Assembly (NCBI RefSeq): GCF_023554255.2
Contig: NZ_JAMJWD020000001.1
Location: forward strand, 960,755 to 1,024,754
Length of the DNA stretch: 64,000 nt
Reading direction: 5' to 3'
Source: Phyllobacterium sp. 21LDTY02-6
Lineage (GTDB): Bacteria > Pseudomonadota > Alphaproteobacteria > Rhizobiales > Rhizobiaceae
How positions within the stretch are numbered: position 1 is the stretch's first letter; each line of letters begins with the position of its first letter. Below the pieces are notes generated by a model that ran no database searches, was not told where the DNA came from, and worked only from the letters and a program-made list of their open reading frames with translations. Shown piece after piece: positions 46,053 through 56,173 of the stretch. A program made the position numbers and the translations under genes.

Positions 46053-46976
46053 ATGAGCATTTCTGCATCACAGGTAAAAGAACTCCGCGACCTTACCGGC
46101 GCGGGCATGATGGACTGCAAGGCGGCCCTTGCCGAAACCAATGGCGACATGGAAGCCGCCGTCGACTGGCTGCGCGCCAAGGGCATTGCCAAGGCCGACA
46201 AGAAGGCCGGCCGCACCGCAGCTGAAGGCCTCGTCGGCGTTGCATCCAGCGGCACGAAGGCCGTTGTCGTGGAAGTCAATTCCGAGACCGATTTCGTTGC
46301 CCGCAACGATGCCTTCCAGGACATCGTGCGCAATGTTGCAACGATCGCTCTCGGTACGGACGGCTCCACTGCCGCCGTATCCGCAGCCGTCGATCCCGCC
46401 AGCGGCAAGTCCGTCGTCGACACGATCAAGGACGCCGTCGGCACGATTGGCGAAAACCTCGCCTTCCGCCGCTCGACCGCGCTCACGGTCAGCGAAGGTG
46501 TCGTTGCGACCTATATCCACAATGGCGTGGCCGATGGCCTCGGCAAGCTTGGTGTTCTGGTGGCGATCGAGACTGCCGGCAATGCCGATGCAGCCAATGC
46601 GTTCGGCCGCCAGGTCGCCATGCATGTTGCAGCGACCAACCCGCTTGCCCTGACGGCGGCGGAAGTCGATGCGGCTGCCGTCGAGCGTGAAAAGGCGATC
46701 TTCGCCGATCAGGCCCGTCAGTCCGGCAAGCCTGAAAACATCATCGAAAAGATGGTGGATGGCCGCATGCGCAAGTTCTTCGAGGAAGTCGTTCTTCTGT
46801 CGCAGGCTTTCGTCATCAACCCCGACCTCAGCGTCGAGGCAGCGCTCAAGGATGCCGAGAAGGCAATCGGCGCTCCGGCCAAGATCACCGGCTTCGTCCG
46901 CTTCGCCCTCGGCGAAGGCATCGAGAAGGAAGAGTCGGATTTTGCCGCCGAAGTGGCTGCCGCTGTGAAGAAATAA
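46053..46976 (+). CDS. tsf: elongation factor Ts
   Basis: The 307-residue guanine nucleotide exchange factor for EF-Tu has the N-terminal UBA-like domain ([21 protein letters not shown]), the EF-Tu contact motif [11 protein letters not shown] (TDFV), and the coiled-coil core. I chose the ATG at 46053 because it gives the standard N-terminus. It follows rpsB after 115 bases and is followed by a 15-base-pair hairpin before pyrH. Confidence 0.99.
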   Translation: MSISASQVKELRDLTGAGMMDCKAALAETNGDMEAAVDWLRAKGIAKADKKAGRTAAEGLVGVASSGTKAVVVEVNSETDFVARNDAFQDIVRNVATIALGTDGSTAAVSAAVDPASGKSVVDTIKDAVGTIGENLAFRRSTALTVSEGVVATYIHNGVADGLGKLGVLVAIETAGNADAANAFGRQVAMHVAATNPLALTAAEVDAAAVEREKAIFADQARQSGKPENIIEKMVDGRMRKFFEEVVLLSQAFVINPDLSVEAALKDAEKAIGAPAKITGFVRFALGEGIEKEESDFAAEVAAAVKK

Positions 46977-46993
46977 GCCTATCGGGCTGAAAT

Positions 46994-47027
46994 CGAAGGG
47001 CATCGCGTGACAACGCGATGCCCTTCG
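46994..47027 (+). promoter_or_regulatory. 15-base-pair hairpin between tsf and pyrH
   Basis: Arms at 46994-47008 and 47013-47027 are perfect inverted repeats (core AAGGGCATCGCGT / ACGCGATGCCCTT) with a GACA loop, 18 bases after the tsf stop. The stem is strong enough to be a terminator but no T-run follows (GTGTATCC). It may be an RNA-processing or pausing signal. Confidence 0.65.
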
Positions 47028-47063
47028 TGTATCCGGAATTCAAGTCAAGTTGAGGGAGGCCCC

Positions 47064-47789
47064 ATGGCTGCTGGTACGGCTCTGTACAAACGCGTTCTTC
47101 TGAAAGCCTCCGGTGAAGCACTGATGGGCGATCAGGGCTTCGGCATCGACGTTGCGGTGGCAGACCGTATCGCGGCGGATATCGCCGAGGCGAGGGCGCT
47201 TGGAGTCGAGGTCGGCGTTGTCATTGGCGGCGGCAACATCTTCCGCGGCGTGGCAGTCGCGTCCAAGGGCGGCGACCGCGTTACCGGCGACCATATGGGC
47301 ATGCTTGCCACCGTCATCAATTCGCTGGCGCTTCGTACCTCGCTGGTCAAGATCGGTATCGATACGGTGGTGCTTTCGGCGGTCGCGATGCCGGAACTTT
47401 GCGAGACCTTCTCGCAGCGACAGGCCACGGCCTATATGGATATGGGCAAGGTGGTGATCTTCGCAGGCGGTACCGGCAATCCCTTCTTCACCACGGACTC
47501 CGCCGCCGCCCTGCGCGCCGCCGAGATCGGCGCCGATGCCCTGTTCAAGGGCACGCAGGTCGACGGGATCTACACGGCCGATCCGAAAAAATACCCCGAT
47601 GCCGTAAGGTTCGACCGGCTCACCCACAAGGATGTGCTGGATCGCGGGCTCACCGTCATGGACACGACCGCTGTCGCCCTTGCGCGCGAGAACAATATCC
47701 CAATAATCGTCTATTCAATCCACGAAAAGGGCGGCTTCGCCGAAGTGCTGCAGGGAGCAGGGCGCGCGACAATCGTTTCGGACCTTTGA
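47064..47789 (+). CDS. pyrH: UMP kinase
   Basis: The 241-residue enzyme of the amino-acid-kinase fold phosphorylates UMP. Motifs: [42 protein letters not shown] and [20 protein letters not shown], in the usual order. The start at 47064 has GGGAGG upstream. Its place between tsf and frr is the standard bacterial order. Confidence 0.99.
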   Translation: MAAGTALYKRVLLKASGEALMGDQGFGIDVAVADRIAADIAEARALGVEVGVVIGGGNIFRGVAVASKGGDRVTGDHMGMLATVINSLALRTSLVKIGIDTVVLSAVAMPELCETFSQRQATAYMDMGKVVIFAGGTGNPFFTTDSAAALRAAEIGADALFKGTQVDGIYTADPKKYPDAVRFDRLTHKDVLDRGLTVMDTTAVALARENNIPIIVYSIHEKGGFAEVLQGAGRATIVSDL

Positions 47790-47835
47790 TCCGGTTCCGC
47801 CGACTGTTTCTGCCGAGAATATAGGAGCATTGAGT

Positions 47836-48396
47836 ATGAGTGATGCACTCGATTTTAACGATTTGAAACGCCGTATGGATGGCGCGGTGCAGGCGCTGAA
47901 ACATGATCTCGGCGGGCTCAGGACGGGGCGCGCTTCGGTAAGCCTGCTGGAACCCATCACGGTTGAGGCCTATGGATCGCAGATGCCGCTCAACCAGGTC
48001 GCCAATATCACCGTGCCCGAATCCCGCATGCTCGCGGTCTCCGTCTGGGACAAGTCGATGGTCGGCAAGGTGGAACGCGCCATCCGTGAATCCGGCCTTG
48101 GCCTCAATCCCATCACCGATGGCAACAATCTGCGCATCCCGCTGCCGGAGCTCAACGAGCAGCGCCGCAAGGAACTCGTGAAGATCGCGCATCAATATGT
48201 GGAGCAGGCCAAGGTGGCCGCCCGCCACGTGCGCCGCGACGGCATGGACGAGCTGAAGAAGCTCGAAAAGGACGGCGCGATCAGCCAGGACGACAACCGG
48301 ATCCAGTCGGAACGGGTGCAGAAGTTGACGGACGAGACCATTGCCGAGATGGACAAGGTAGTCGCCGTTAAAGAAGCCGAAATTATGCAAGTCTAA
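47836..48396 (+). CDS. frr: ribosome recycling factor
   Basis: The 186-residue protein splits post-termination ribosomes with EF-G. It shows the RRF pattern [25 protein letters not shown] (core LRTGRAS), [13 protein letters not shown] and [17 protein letters not shown] chose the ATG at 47836 (AGGAG eight bases upstream) over the in-frame TTG at 47830. It lies 46 bases after pyrH and 31 before uppS. Confidence 0.99.
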   Translation: MSDALDFNDLKRRMDGAVQALKHDLGGLRTGRASVSLLEPITVEAYGSQMPLNQVANITVPESRMLAVSVWDKSMVGKVERAIRESGLGLNPITDGNNLRIPLPELNEQRRKELVKIAHQYVEQAKVAARHVRRDGMDELKKLEKDGAISQDDNRIQSERVQKLTDETIAEMDKVVAVKEAEIMQV

Positions 48397-48427
48397 CTTC
48401 AGCCGACCTATCGAGGAGAATCGCCCC

Positions 48428-49147
48428 ATGTCCAAACCGCGCCACATCGCCATCATCATGGATGGAAATGGCCGTTGGGCAAAGGCGAGGGGCCTGCCGA
48501 GGGCGGCGGGCCACAAGGCGGGCGTCGAGTCCCTGCGCGAGATCATCCGCGCGGCGGGCAAGATGGAAATTCCGTTCCTGACGCTGTTTGCCTTTTCGTC
48601 GGAGAACTGGTCGCGTCCGCGCTCGGAAGTCTCCGACCTGATGGGTTTGCTCAAATTGTTCATCCGCCGCGACCTGGCGGAACTCCACCGCGAGAATGTA
48701 CGCGTCAGGATCATCGGCGAGCGGGACAATCTCGCCAAGGATATCGGCTCGCTGCTGGACGAGGCGGAAGCGCTGACGGCCGGGAATGCCGGCCTTACGC
48801 TTGTCATTGCCTTCAACTATGGCTCGCGCAACGAAATCGTCCGCGCGGTTCAGCGTCTGGTCGACGATGCGGGCAACGGGCTGATCAGCCGCGCCGATAT
48901 CACCCCGGAGGCCATTTCGGCGCGTCTCGATACCTCCGACATGCCGGATCCCGACATGATCATCCGCACGAGCGGCGAGATGCGGCTGTCGAATTTCCTG
49001 CTCTGGCAGGCGGCCTATTCCGAATTCGTCTTTCTTCCGTGCTACTGGCCGGATTTTCGGCCGTCGCACCTGGCGGAGGCCATCGATACATTCCAGCTGC
49101 GGGAGCGCCGGTTTGGCGGCGTGACGGCCCAGGACATAGCCCTGTGA
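48428..49147 (+). CDS. uppS: isoprenyl transferase (undecaprenyl diphosphate synthase)
   Basis: The 239-residue cis-prenyltransferase makes the C55 carrier for cell wall synthesis. Signatures: [21 protein letters not shown] (pyrophosphate-binding), [11 protein letters not shown], and [20 protein letters not shown]. The length is usual. GAGGAGAA lies upstream of the start, and cdsA follows 17 bases after its stop. Confidence 0.98.
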   Translation: MSKPRHIAIIMDGNGRWAKARGLPRAAGHKAGVESLREIIRAAGKMEIPFLTLFAFSSENWSRPRSEVSDLMGLLKLFIRRDLAELHRENVRVRIIGERDNLAKDIGSLLDEAEALTAGNAGLTLVIAFNYGSRNEIVRAVQRLVDDAGNGLISRADITPEAISARLDTSDMPDPDMIIRTSGEMRLSNFLLWQAAYSEFVFLPCYWPDFRPSHLAEAIDTFQLRERRFGGVTAQDIAL

Positions 49148-49164
49148 CCCTTTGGGGAGAAGGC

Positions 49165-49971
49165 ATGTCGAACCTGCAGAAGCGCATTCTCAGCGCAATT
49201 GTCCTGATCATCATCGCCATCGTGGCGACCTGGCTCGGCGGCTTCTTTTTCGGCCTTCTGGCCTGCGCCATCGGCCTCGGCGCGCATTATGAATGGCAGG
49301 GCATATCCCGCGGCCGCTCGTCGCCGCTGACGCGCGGGCTTGCCTGGACATTTCTCCTCGCAACGTTTCTCGTCCTGTTGTTCACCCAGAACGTCGTGGT
49401 GATGCTCGCGCTCATATTCGCCGGCGCGCTGCTCACCGCCTTTGCCGGCGGACGGTCGGAGGGCTTCTGGCCTGCGGCAGGCCTGGTCTATGCGGGCTTC
49501 CCGACCGTAGCGCTCGCCATGCTTCGCGGCGACAGCGGCGATGGGTTCGCGGCGATCCTGTTCCTGTTCGCCGTCGTCTGGGCGACCGATATCTTTGCCT
49601 ATTTCAATGGCCGCGCCCTTGGCGGGCCCAAGCTCGCGCCGCGTTTCTCGCCGAACAAGACCTGGAGCGGCGCCATTGGCGGTGCGGCGGCGGGCGTTGC
49701 GGCGGGCGTGCTGTGCGCCTCCTTCATCACGCCGAGCGGCGGCCTGCCCATACCGCTGGTTGCGCTCGTCCTGTCGATCTTCGCGCAATTGGGCGATCTC
49801 GGCGAATCGTGGATGAAGCGGAAGTTCGGCGTAAAGGATTCCGGCGCACTCATTCCCGGTCACGGTGGCGTGATGGACCGCGTGGATGGGCTTGTCGCTG
49901 CTGCTGCATTGCTATACGTGATCGGTGCAATTCTGGTCTCGCCGGAAACGCCTTACGATATTCTTTTTTGA
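49165..49971 (+). CDS. cdsA: phosphatidate cytidylyltransferase
   Basis: The 268-residue membrane enzyme makes CDP-diacylglycerol for phospholipid synthesis. It has about seven helices and the CDS signature near its C-terminus, DSGALIPGHGGVMDRVDGL, plus SPNKTWSGAIGGA. I chose the ATG at 49165 (GGGGAGAAGG upstream); a GTG at 49144 overlapping the uppS stop would add seven residues. No dxr gene follows, unlike in many alphaproteobacteria; rseP comes next. Confidence 0.97.
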   Translation: MSNLQKRILSAIVLIIIAIVATWLGGFFFGLLACAIGLGAHYEWQGISRGRSSPLTRGLAWTFLLATFLVLLFTQNVVVMLALIFAGALLTAFAGGRSEGFWPAAGLVYAGFPTVALAMLRGDSGDGFAAILFLFAVVWATDIFAYFNGRALGGPKLAPRFSPNKTWSGAIGGAAAGVAAGVLCASFITPSGGLPIPLVALVLSIFAQLGDLGESWMKRKFGVKDSGALIPGHGGVMDRVDGLVAAAALLYVIGAILVSPETPYDILF

Positions 49972-49977
49972 CGGCCT

Positions 49978-49999
49978 CTATCCCATGGCACCGGGATAG
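49978..49999 (+). promoter_or_regulatory. hairpin between cdsA and rseP
   Basis: CTATCCC (49978-49984) and GGGATAG (49993-49999) are perfect seven-base arms with an eight-base loop, ending four bases before the rseP ribosome binding site (GGGAGG). No T-run follows; a role in rseP translation or RNA processing is possible. Confidence 0.5.
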
Positions 50000-50014
50000 T
50001 GCTGGGAGGATGAT

Positions 50015-51151
50015 TTGACGGAACTGCTTCATACTCTGTTCGGTAGCCAGAGCCTCCTGGTCGGAACGATAGTACCATTCCTGATCGTGCTGACAGTCGT
50101 CGTCTTCGTGCATGAAATGGGGCATTATCTCGTCGGCCGCTGGTGCGGCATAGGCGTCAAGGCGTTTTCCATCGGCTTTGGGCCCGAGTTGATCGGCTTC
50201 AATGACCGCAGCGGCACGCGCTGGAAGCTGTCCGCCATTCCACTCGGCGGCTATGTCAAATTCGCCGGCGATGACGACGTTACCAGTTCCACCAGCAAGG
50301 ATATCGGCGCGATGAGCGAGGCGGAGCGCAAGGTGGCCTTCCATACCCAGCCGGTATGGAAACGCGCCGCGACCGTCTTTGCCGGTCCCGCATTCAACAT
50401 TTTGCTCACCGTCCTCATCTTCTCCGTGTTCTTTTCGCTCTATGGCAAGCGCGTGTCGGACCCGACCGTCGGCGAAGTGCGTCCGGGCGGACCGGCGGCA
50501 ATGGCCGGTTTCCAGCCGGGCGACCGTTTCGTCAGTGTCGATGGCGCGCGGATCGAAACCTTTGCCGATGTGCAGCGGATCGTATCCGGCCGCGCCGGCG
50601 ATCCCCTCGACTTCGTCGTGAACCGCAACGGCCAGGATGTGCGCCTGACGGCGACGCCGCAATTGACGGACCAGCAGGATGCGCTCGGCAATACCGTCAA
50701 GGTCGCCATTATCGGCGTTGCCACCAATGAAGCGGTCGGGAATTTCCGGCGCATCGAATACGGCCCTGTCGAATCGGTGGGGCAGGCGGTGCGCGAAAGC
50801 GGGTTCATCATCGCGCGCACCGGCCAGTTCTTCAGCCGGTTTTTCGCCGGGCGGGAAGATAAATGCCAGCTCGGCGGTCCGGTGAAGATCGCCACCATGG
50901 CCGGGCAGGCCGCCAGCCAGGGCATCGACTGGCTTATCCAGCTCACGGCGATGCTGTCGATCGGCATCGGCCTGCTGAACCTGTTTCCCCTGCCGCCTCT
51001 CGACGGAGGCCACCTCGTATTCTATGCTGCCGAGGCCGTGATCGGCCGTCCCGTAAAGCCCGTGGTGCAGGAAGTTTTCTTCCGGGCGGGCTTTTTCCTG
51101 GTGCTGGGATTCATGGGATTCGTGCTGTTCAACGACCTTTTCGCATGCTGA
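50015..51151 (+). CDS. rseP: RIP metalloprotease RseP
   Basis: The 378-residue site-2 protease cleaves anti-sigma factors within the membrane. The zinc motif HEMGH (residues 33-37) lies in the first helix, a PDZ domain spans about residues 140-220 (VGEVRPGGPAAMAGFQPGDRF, core GPAAMAGFQPGD), and the second zinc ligand is in LDGGH (about residue 329). The start codon is TTG at 50015, with GGGAGG before it. One PDZ domain is seen, fewer than in E. coli RseP. Confidence 0.97.
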   Translation: MTELLHTLFGSQSLLVGTIVPFLIVLTVVVFVHEMGHYLVGRWCGIGVKAFSIGFGPELIGFNDRSGTRWKLSAIPLGGYVKFAGDDDVTSSTSKDIGAMSEAERKVAFHTQPVWKRAATVFAGPAFNILLTVLIFSVFFSLYGKRVSDPTVGEVRPGGPAAMAGFQPGDRFVSVDGARIETFADVQRIVSGRAGDPLDFVVNRNGQDVRLTATPQLTDQQDALGNTVKVAIIGVATNEAVGNFRRIEYGPVESVGQAVRESGFIIARTGQFFSRFFAGREDKCQLGGPVKIATMAGQAASQGIDWLIQLTAMLSIGIGLLNLFPLPPLDGGHLVFYAAEAVIGRPVKPVVQEVFFRAGFFLVLGFMGFVLFNDLFAC

Positions 51152-51380
51152 CGTAGAATTTAATCATTAATGAAAATAAGGGCATTTCGGGGAATTTGGA
51201 CAGGATCTGTTTACTATATGTGCCGATTGGCGTGGCACGGATGCCACTGTTTTGTGTGAAGTAAATAGATTTTAACCGTAAGCCTTGCGTGTATGTAAAA
51301 ACCGGCTATGACGGTGTACGAGTAATGCTTAGTCCGGGATCTCGCCCGGGTACAACGAGAAACGAAGGTTCAGAAGGCCT
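51152..51380 (+). other. rseP-bamA intergenic region
   Basis: This 229-base stretch is markedly A+T-richer than its neighbours and holds no gene. A small inverted repeat GTGGC/GCCAC occurs at about 51232-51247, and CCGGG-ATCTCG-CCCGG lies just upstream of the bamA leader (about 51332-51347). A separate bamA promoter is likely here, but no clean -35/-10 pair could be chosen. Confidence 0.5.
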
Positions 51381-53762
51381 ATGGCGGCAAGTTCAAAATT
51401 CGTTGGTGCAGCGTCGGCGCTCGCCATTTCAGCGGCTCTGGTGAGTTCAGGCACAATCGTAACGACTGTCGCAGGCGTCACCGCCGCGCATGCAGCAACC
51501 GTCAGCCGCATCGAAGTGCGCGGCAATACGCGTGTGGATGCCCAGACCGTGCGGGACAATGTCGGCATCACGCCGGGCAAGCCCTTCTCCAATGCCGATA
51601 TCGATGCCGCGACCAAGCGCCTGTTCGGTACGGGCCTGTTCAGCGACGTGCGCATCAGCCAGGCCGGCGGAGCGCTTATCGTCCAGGTTTCCGAGAACCA
51701 GGTCGTCAACCAGGTCATTTTCCAGGGCAACAAGAAGATCAAGGACCCGCAGCTTCAGAACGCCGTCCAGCTGAAGCCGCGCGCCGCCTTCGATCAGACG
51801 ACGCTCGAAGCCGACACCGAAGCAGTCCGCGCCGCCTATCGCAATGTCGGCCGCAGCGATGCCACGGTCAATTCCCGCATCATGGATCTCGGCGAGGGCC
51901 GGGTTAATGTCGTCTTCGAGATCAATGAAGGCGACCGTACCAAGATTTCGAACATCACCTTTGTCGGCAACCAGGCCTTTGGCAGCCGTCGCCTGCGCGA
52001 CGTGATCTCGACGAAGAAGTCCAATCCGCTGTCCTGGCTGACGCGCAATGACGTATATAGCGAAGACCGCCTTCGTGCCGACGAGGAATCGCTGCGTCGC
52101 TTCTACTACAATCGCGGCTATGCGGATTTCCGCGTTGTATCCTCCACGGCCGAGCTCGATCCCGCGACGAATGAGTATACGATCACCATCACGGTCGAAG
52201 AGGGTGATAAATATGCCTTCGGCGGCGTGAATATCGAAAGCTCGGTAGAGGGCGTCGATACGGCCCAGCTTCAAGGTCTGGTCGAGACCCGCGAGGGCGA
52301 CACCTACAGCGCCAAGGAGATCGAGGATTCGATCCTCAAGGTTTCCGAGAAGGTTGCCGGCCAGGGTTATGCCTTCGCCAAGGTCGAGCCGCGCGGCGAT
52401 CGCAATTTCGAGAATCGCACGATTTCGGTTACCTATGCCATCGATCAGGGCCCGCGCGCCTATGTGGAGCGCATCGAGATTCGCGGCAATGAAAAGACCC
52501 GCGACTTCGTCATCCGACGTGAGTTCGACGTCAGCGAAGGCGATGCCTTCAATCAGGTTCTGATCCAGCGCGCCAAGCGCCGTCTCGAGCGTCTTGAATT
52601 CTTCCAGACCGTCAATATCTCGACCGCTCCCGGCTCGCAGCCGGATCAGGTGGTCCTGGTCGTCGACGTCGTCGAGAAGGCAACGGGCGAGTTCTCCATC
52701 GGTGGCGGTTATACGACCGGTGGCGAGAATCCCGGCCCGACGGTTGAAGCCTCGATTACCGAGCGCAACTTCCTTGGCCGTGGCCAGTTTGTTCGCATCG
52801 GTGCCGGTGGCGGCCTCGACAACAACCGTACCTATTCGCTGTCGTTCACCGAACCTTACTTCCTCGGCCAGCGTATTTCCGCCGGCTTCGACATCTACAA
52901 GCGCCAGTCCGGCGTTCGCGACAAGTACGAGACCGATGTAACCGGCGCAACCATCCGCTTCGGCCTGCCGATCACGGAAGAGTTGACGGCTGGTCTGGCC
53001 TACAACATCACGCGCGAAGAATATGAGATCGACGAGGATGCGCTGAACGATGACGGCACGCCCGATCTCGACGAAATTTCACGTGCCTTCGCCGATGCGG
53101 CCGAAGACAGCCCGTGGGTCAAATCGTCGGTAAGCTGGTCGCTCACCTATAATTCCATCGACGATGTGAAGAACCCGCGCGACGGTATCTATGCCAAGTT
53201 CTACCAGGAATATGCTGGTATCGGCGGCGATGCCAACTTCCTGAAGACGACCTTCACCGGCAGCTACTACAAGACGCTGATGGATGAACTCGACGTGGTG
53301 GGCCTCGTTCGCATTGGCGGCGGTCACATTCAGGGCTTCGGCGACGATCTGCGCGTGTTCGATACGTTCAAGAACACCACGGATATGATCCGCGGCTTCA
53401 AGTATAATGGTATCGGTCCGCGCGATGCGAGCGTGCGTGACGACAAGGGCAGTTTCCTCGGTGGTAACACCTATTTCAATGCCACGGTCGAAACCCAGTT
53501 CCCGATGCCGGTCATTCCGGAGAGCATCGGCATTCGCGGTGCGCTCTTTGCCGACGCTGCCACGCTGTTCGGCAGCGATCTTGACGACGCCAAGAACAAT
53601 GGCGACGACACCACCAAGATGGAATGGCGTGCTTCCGTCGGCGCCAGCATCATGTGGGCATCGCCTTTCGGACCACTTCGCTTCGACTATGCGGTGCCAG
53701 TCAAGAAGGTTGACGGCGATCAGGAGCAGAACTTCAATTTCGGCATGTCGAGCAAGTTCTGA
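51381..53762 (+). CDS. bamA: outer membrane protein assembly factor BamA
   Basis: The 793-residue protein inserts beta-barrel proteins into the outer membrane. A signal peptide (1-38, ending VTAAHA) is followed by five POTRA domains (about 40-395; repeats begin with IEVRGNTRVD, VIFQGNKKI, ISNITFVGNQ, INIESS-like and VERIEIRGNEKT strands) and a C-terminal barrel with the FNFGMSSKF end, terminating in phenylalanine. The start has AGAAGG upstream. It precedes lpxD after a strong hairpin. Confidence 0.98.
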   Translation: MAASSKFVGAASALAISAALVSSGTIVTTVAGVTAAHAATVSRIEVRGNTRVDAQTVRDNVGITPGKPFSNADIDAATKRLFGTGLFSDVRISQAGGALIVQVSENQVVNQVIFQGNKKIKDPQLQNAVQLKPRAAFDQTTLEADTEAVRAAYRNVGRSDATVNSRIMDLGEGRVNVVFEINEGDRTKISNITFVGNQAFGSRRLRDVISTKKSNPLSWLTRNDVYSEDRLRADEESLRRFYYNRGYADFRVVSSTAELDPATNEYTITITVEEGDKYAFGGVNIESSVEGVDTAQLQGLVETREGDTYSAKEIEDSILKVSEKVAGQGYAFAKVEPRGDRNFENRTISVTYAIDQGPRAYVERIEIRGNEKTRDFVIRREFDVSEGDAFNQVLIQRAKRRLERLEFFQTVNISTAPGSQPDQVVLVVDVVEKATGEFSIGGGYTTGGENPGPTVEASITERNFLGRGQFVRIGAGGGLDNNRTYSLSFTEPYFLGQRISAGFDIYKRQSGVRDKYETDVTGATIRFGLPITEELTAGLAYNITREEYEIDEDALNDDGTPDLDEISRAFADAAEDSPWVKSSVSWSLTYNSIDDVKNPRDGIYAKFYQEYAGIGGDANFLKTTFTGSYYKTLMDELDVVGLVRIGGGHIQGFGDDLRVFDTFKNTTDMIRGFKYNGIGPRDASVRDDKGSFLGGNTYFNATVETQFPMPVIPESIGIRGALFADAATLFGSDLDDAKNNGDDTTKMEWRASVGASIMWASPFGPLRFDYAVPVKKVDGDQEQNFNFGMSSKF

Positions 53763-53774
53763 TAGATTGCTGAC

Positions 53775-53796
53775 CTCCCGGGGTTCTCCCCGGGAG
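53775..53796 (+). promoter_or_regulatory. hairpin between bamA and lpxD
   Basis: CTCCCGGGG-TTCT-CCCCGGGAG is a perfect nine-base stem with a four-base loop, 12 bases after the bamA stop and 13 before the lpxD start. It is not followed by a T-run. It could protect the bamA mRNA end or reduce read-through into the lipid A genes. Confidence 0.6.
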
Positions 53797-53809
53797 AGAA
53801 AGTTCGTCG

Positions 53810-54865
53810 ATGGCCGATCCGATCTTTTATGATCCATTGCTGAATGTAACTGTTGGTCAGATCGCCGATCTGACCAATGGCGTTCTTGTGGACAGTTCCC
53901 TTGCCGAAAGGCCCGTTACGCGCCTGGCCTCGCTGTCACAATCGGGGCCGGATGCGGTCGTTTTCGTCGAAAGCAAGAAGCATGCGCAGGAACTCGGCAA
54001 GCTGAATGCCGCATGTGTGCTGTGTACCGAGGAAATCCGGCCGCTGATCCCCAAGAAGGTGGCGATCATCGTGACGCGTCATCCGCAGCAGGATTTCGCC
54101 GCTATCGGCCGGGCGCTTTATCCCAACGCCGTCAAGGCGCATTTGTGGACGGGCCAGACCGGCGTCTCGACCCATGCGATCATTCATGAATCGGCCGAAA
54201 TCGAAGACGACGTCACGATAGAAGCCGGGGTCGTCATCGGCTCCAATGTTTCGATCGGCGCTGGAACGGTGATTGCGGCAAACGTGGTCATCGGCAATGG
54301 CTGCAAGATCGGCCGGGATTGCTACATCGGGCCGGGTAGCTCGATACAATATGCGTTTCTCGGCAACAGGGTGCTGCTTCACCCAGGGGTGAGGATCGGG
54401 CAGGACGGTTTCGGCTATGTCGCCGGACGGACGGGCCTTGCGAAGATGCCGCAGCTCGGCCGCGCCGTCGTGCAGGACGATGTGGAGATTGGCGCCAATA
54501 CGACGATCGATCGGGGCGCTCTGGCCGATACGGTGATTGGCGAAGGCACCAAGATCGACAATCTCGTGCAGATTGCCCACAATGTGACGATCGGCCGGCA
54601 TTGTGTCATTGCCGCGCAGTGCGGAATATCCGGCAGCGTCGTGCTTGGCGACTTGACGCGGCTTGGCGGCAGCGTGGGCATCAAGGATCATGTGAATATC
54701 GGTACGGGCGTGGAGATTGCCGCGGCCAGCGGTGTTATGAGCGACATTCCAGATGGCGAGCGTTGGGCCGGAGCCCCAGCGCAGCCACTCAAGCAGTGGT
54801 TCCGTGAAATCGCCAGCGTGCGCGCGATGACCCGGACCAAGAAGGAGAATAATTCAGATGAGTGA
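53810..54865 (+). CDS. lpxD: UDP-3-O-(3-hydroxymyristoyl)glucosamine N-acyltransferase
   Basis: The 351-residue enzyme adds the N-linked acyl chain in lipid A synthesis. It has an N-terminal uridine-binding domain (to about residue 110) and a left-handed beta-helix of hexapeptide repeats ([20 protein letters not shown] onward), with the catalytic histidine region [17 protein letters not shown]. The last codons overlap the fabZ start by eight bases. Lengths of 340-355 are usual. Confidence 0.98.
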   Translation: MADPIFYDPLLNVTVGQIADLTNGVLVDSSLAERPVTRLASLSQSGPDAVVFVESKKHAQELGKLNAACVLCTEEIRPLIPKKVAIIVTRHPQQDFAAIGRALYPNAVKAHLWTGQTGVSTHAIIHESAEIEDDVTIEAGVVIGSNVSIGAGTVIAANVVIGNGCKIGRDCYIGPGSSIQYAFLGNRVLLHPGVRIGQDGFGYVAGRTGLAKMPQLGRAVVQDDVEIGANTTIDRGALADTVIGEGTKIDNLVQIAHNVTIGRHCVIAAQCGISGSVVLGDLTRLGGSVGIKDHVNIGTGVEIAAASGVMSDIPDGERWAGAPAQPLKQWFREIASVRAMTRTKKENNSDE

Positions 54866-55343
54866 AAAAGAAAACGCAGATAGCCTCGGTGTAGCTGACA
54901 TCCAGAAGCTGCTGGCGAATCTGCCTCATCGTTATCCGTTTCTCCTGATCGATCGCATCGTCGATATCGATGGCGATACTTCCGCCACCGGTATCAAGAA
55001 TGTGAGCATCAACGAGCCGCATTTCGCCGGGCATTTTCCCGAACTGCCGATCATGCCGGGTGTGCTGATCATCGAGGCCATGGCGCAGACGGCTGGTGCA
55101 ATCGTGCTTTTCCACAATGGCAGCGGCAAGCCCGGCAAGGTCTTCTTCATGACGATCGACAATGCCAAGTTTCGCAAGCCCGTCGTGCCGGGTGACCAGC
55201 TGAAGCTGCGCGTGACGAAGATGAAGCAGCGCGGCAGCATCCATAAATATGCCTGCGTCGCCGAAGTGGATGGCGTCAAGGTCGCCGAGGCGGAAGTCGC
55301 GGCGATGGTCGGGTTCCCCGAAGAAGACGAGACGTCTTCCTGA
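54858..55343 (+). CDS. fabZ: 3-hydroxyacyl-[acyl-carrier-protein] dehydratase FabZ
   Basis: The 161-residue hot-dog fold enzyme dehydrates 3-hydroxyacyl-ACP in fatty acid synthesis. It has [17 protein letters not shown] and the active-site segment [23 protein letters not shown] with the catalytic histidine and glutamate. The ATG overlaps the end of lpxD and its stop overlaps the lpxA start (TGATG), showing tight coupling in the lpx operon. Confidence 0.98.
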   Translation: MSEKENADSLGVADIQKLLANLPHRYPFLLIDRIVDIDGDTSATGIKNVSINEPHFAGHFPELPIMPGVLIIEAMAQTAGAIVLFHNGSGKPGKVFFMTIDNAKFRKPVVPGDQLKLRVTKMKQRGSIHKYACVAEVDGVKVAEAEVAAMVGFPEEDETSS

Positions 55344-56173
55344 TGTCGGAAATCACTATTCATCCCTCCGCCATCATCGAAAAGGGGGCGGAGATTGGCG
55401 CTGGCGTCAGTATCGGCCCGTTCTGCCACGTCGGTGCGGATGCCGTCATCGGTGAAGGCTCGCGCCTCTTGAGCCATGTCGTCGTCATGGGCGCTACCAG
55501 CCTCGGCAGGAATGCGGTGGTCTATCCGAATGCCGTCCTTGGCGGCGAGCCGCAGAACACCAAGCACAAGGGTGGCCGCACGACGCTTGTCATCGGCGAC
55601 AATTGCGTCATTCGCGAAGGCGTAACCATGCACCGCGGCACCGATGGCAGCCGTGGAGTGACGAGCGTCGGCGACAATTGCATGTTTCTCGCCTATTCCC
55701 ATGTGGCGCATGATTGCATCATCGGCGATCATGTGACCTTCTCGAACAATGTCATGATCGGCGGCCATGTCACCGTCGGCAACAATGTGATCATCGGCGG
55801 CGGTGCCGGCATTCACCAGTTCGTCCGCATCGGCCACCATGCCTTCATCGGCGGTCTGGCGGCGCTGGCGAGCGATCTGGTGCCCTATGGCATGGCGATC
55901 GGCAATCACGCCTATCTCGGCGGGCTGAACATCATCGGCATGAAGCGCTCGGGAATGGCGCGCCCCGAAATCCACAATCTGCGCCACGCCGTGCGCATGT
56001 TGTTCGACCGCAGCAAGGCCATCAAGAGCCGGGCCGAGGATGTTCGTGCGGCGTTCCCTGGCTCCGCGGCCGTTGCCGATCTGATCGATTTCATTACCAC
56101 TGACACCAAGCGCGCCTATTGTACGCCGCCGCTCGATTCGGGAATCGAGATCAGTGACAGCGAAGAGCGATAA
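55343..56173 (+). CDS. lpxA: acyl-[ACP]--UDP-N-acetylglucosamine O-acyltransferase
   Basis: The 276-residue enzyme does the first step of lipid A synthesis. Hexapeptide repeats start at IHPSAIIEKGAEIGAGVSIG, the catalytic histidine lies in the segment LAYSHVAHDCIIGDH, and GGLAALASDLVPYGMAIGNHA follows. Length fits the family (about 262-280). It overlaps fabZ by one base and lpxI by 20 bases. Confidence 0.98.
   Translation: MSEITIHPSAIIEKGAEIGAGVSIGPFCHVGADAVIGEGSRLLSHVVVMGATSLGRNAVVYPNAVLGGEPQNTKHKGGRTTLVIGDNCVIREGVTMHRGTDGSRGVTSVGDNCMFLAYSHVAHDCIIGDHVTFSNNVMIGGHVTVGNNVIIGGGAGIHQFVRIGHHAFIGGLAALASDLVPYGMAIGNHAYLGGLNIIGMKRSGMARPEIHNLRHAVRMLFDRSKAIKSRAEDVRAAFPGSAAVADLIDFITTDTKRAYCTPPLDSGIEISDSEER

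Noticed and set aside
48475-49971. 498-codon frame running from within uppS to the cdsA end
   Set aside because: Only the last 268 codons are CdsA; the earlier part is an out-of-frame reading of uppS.
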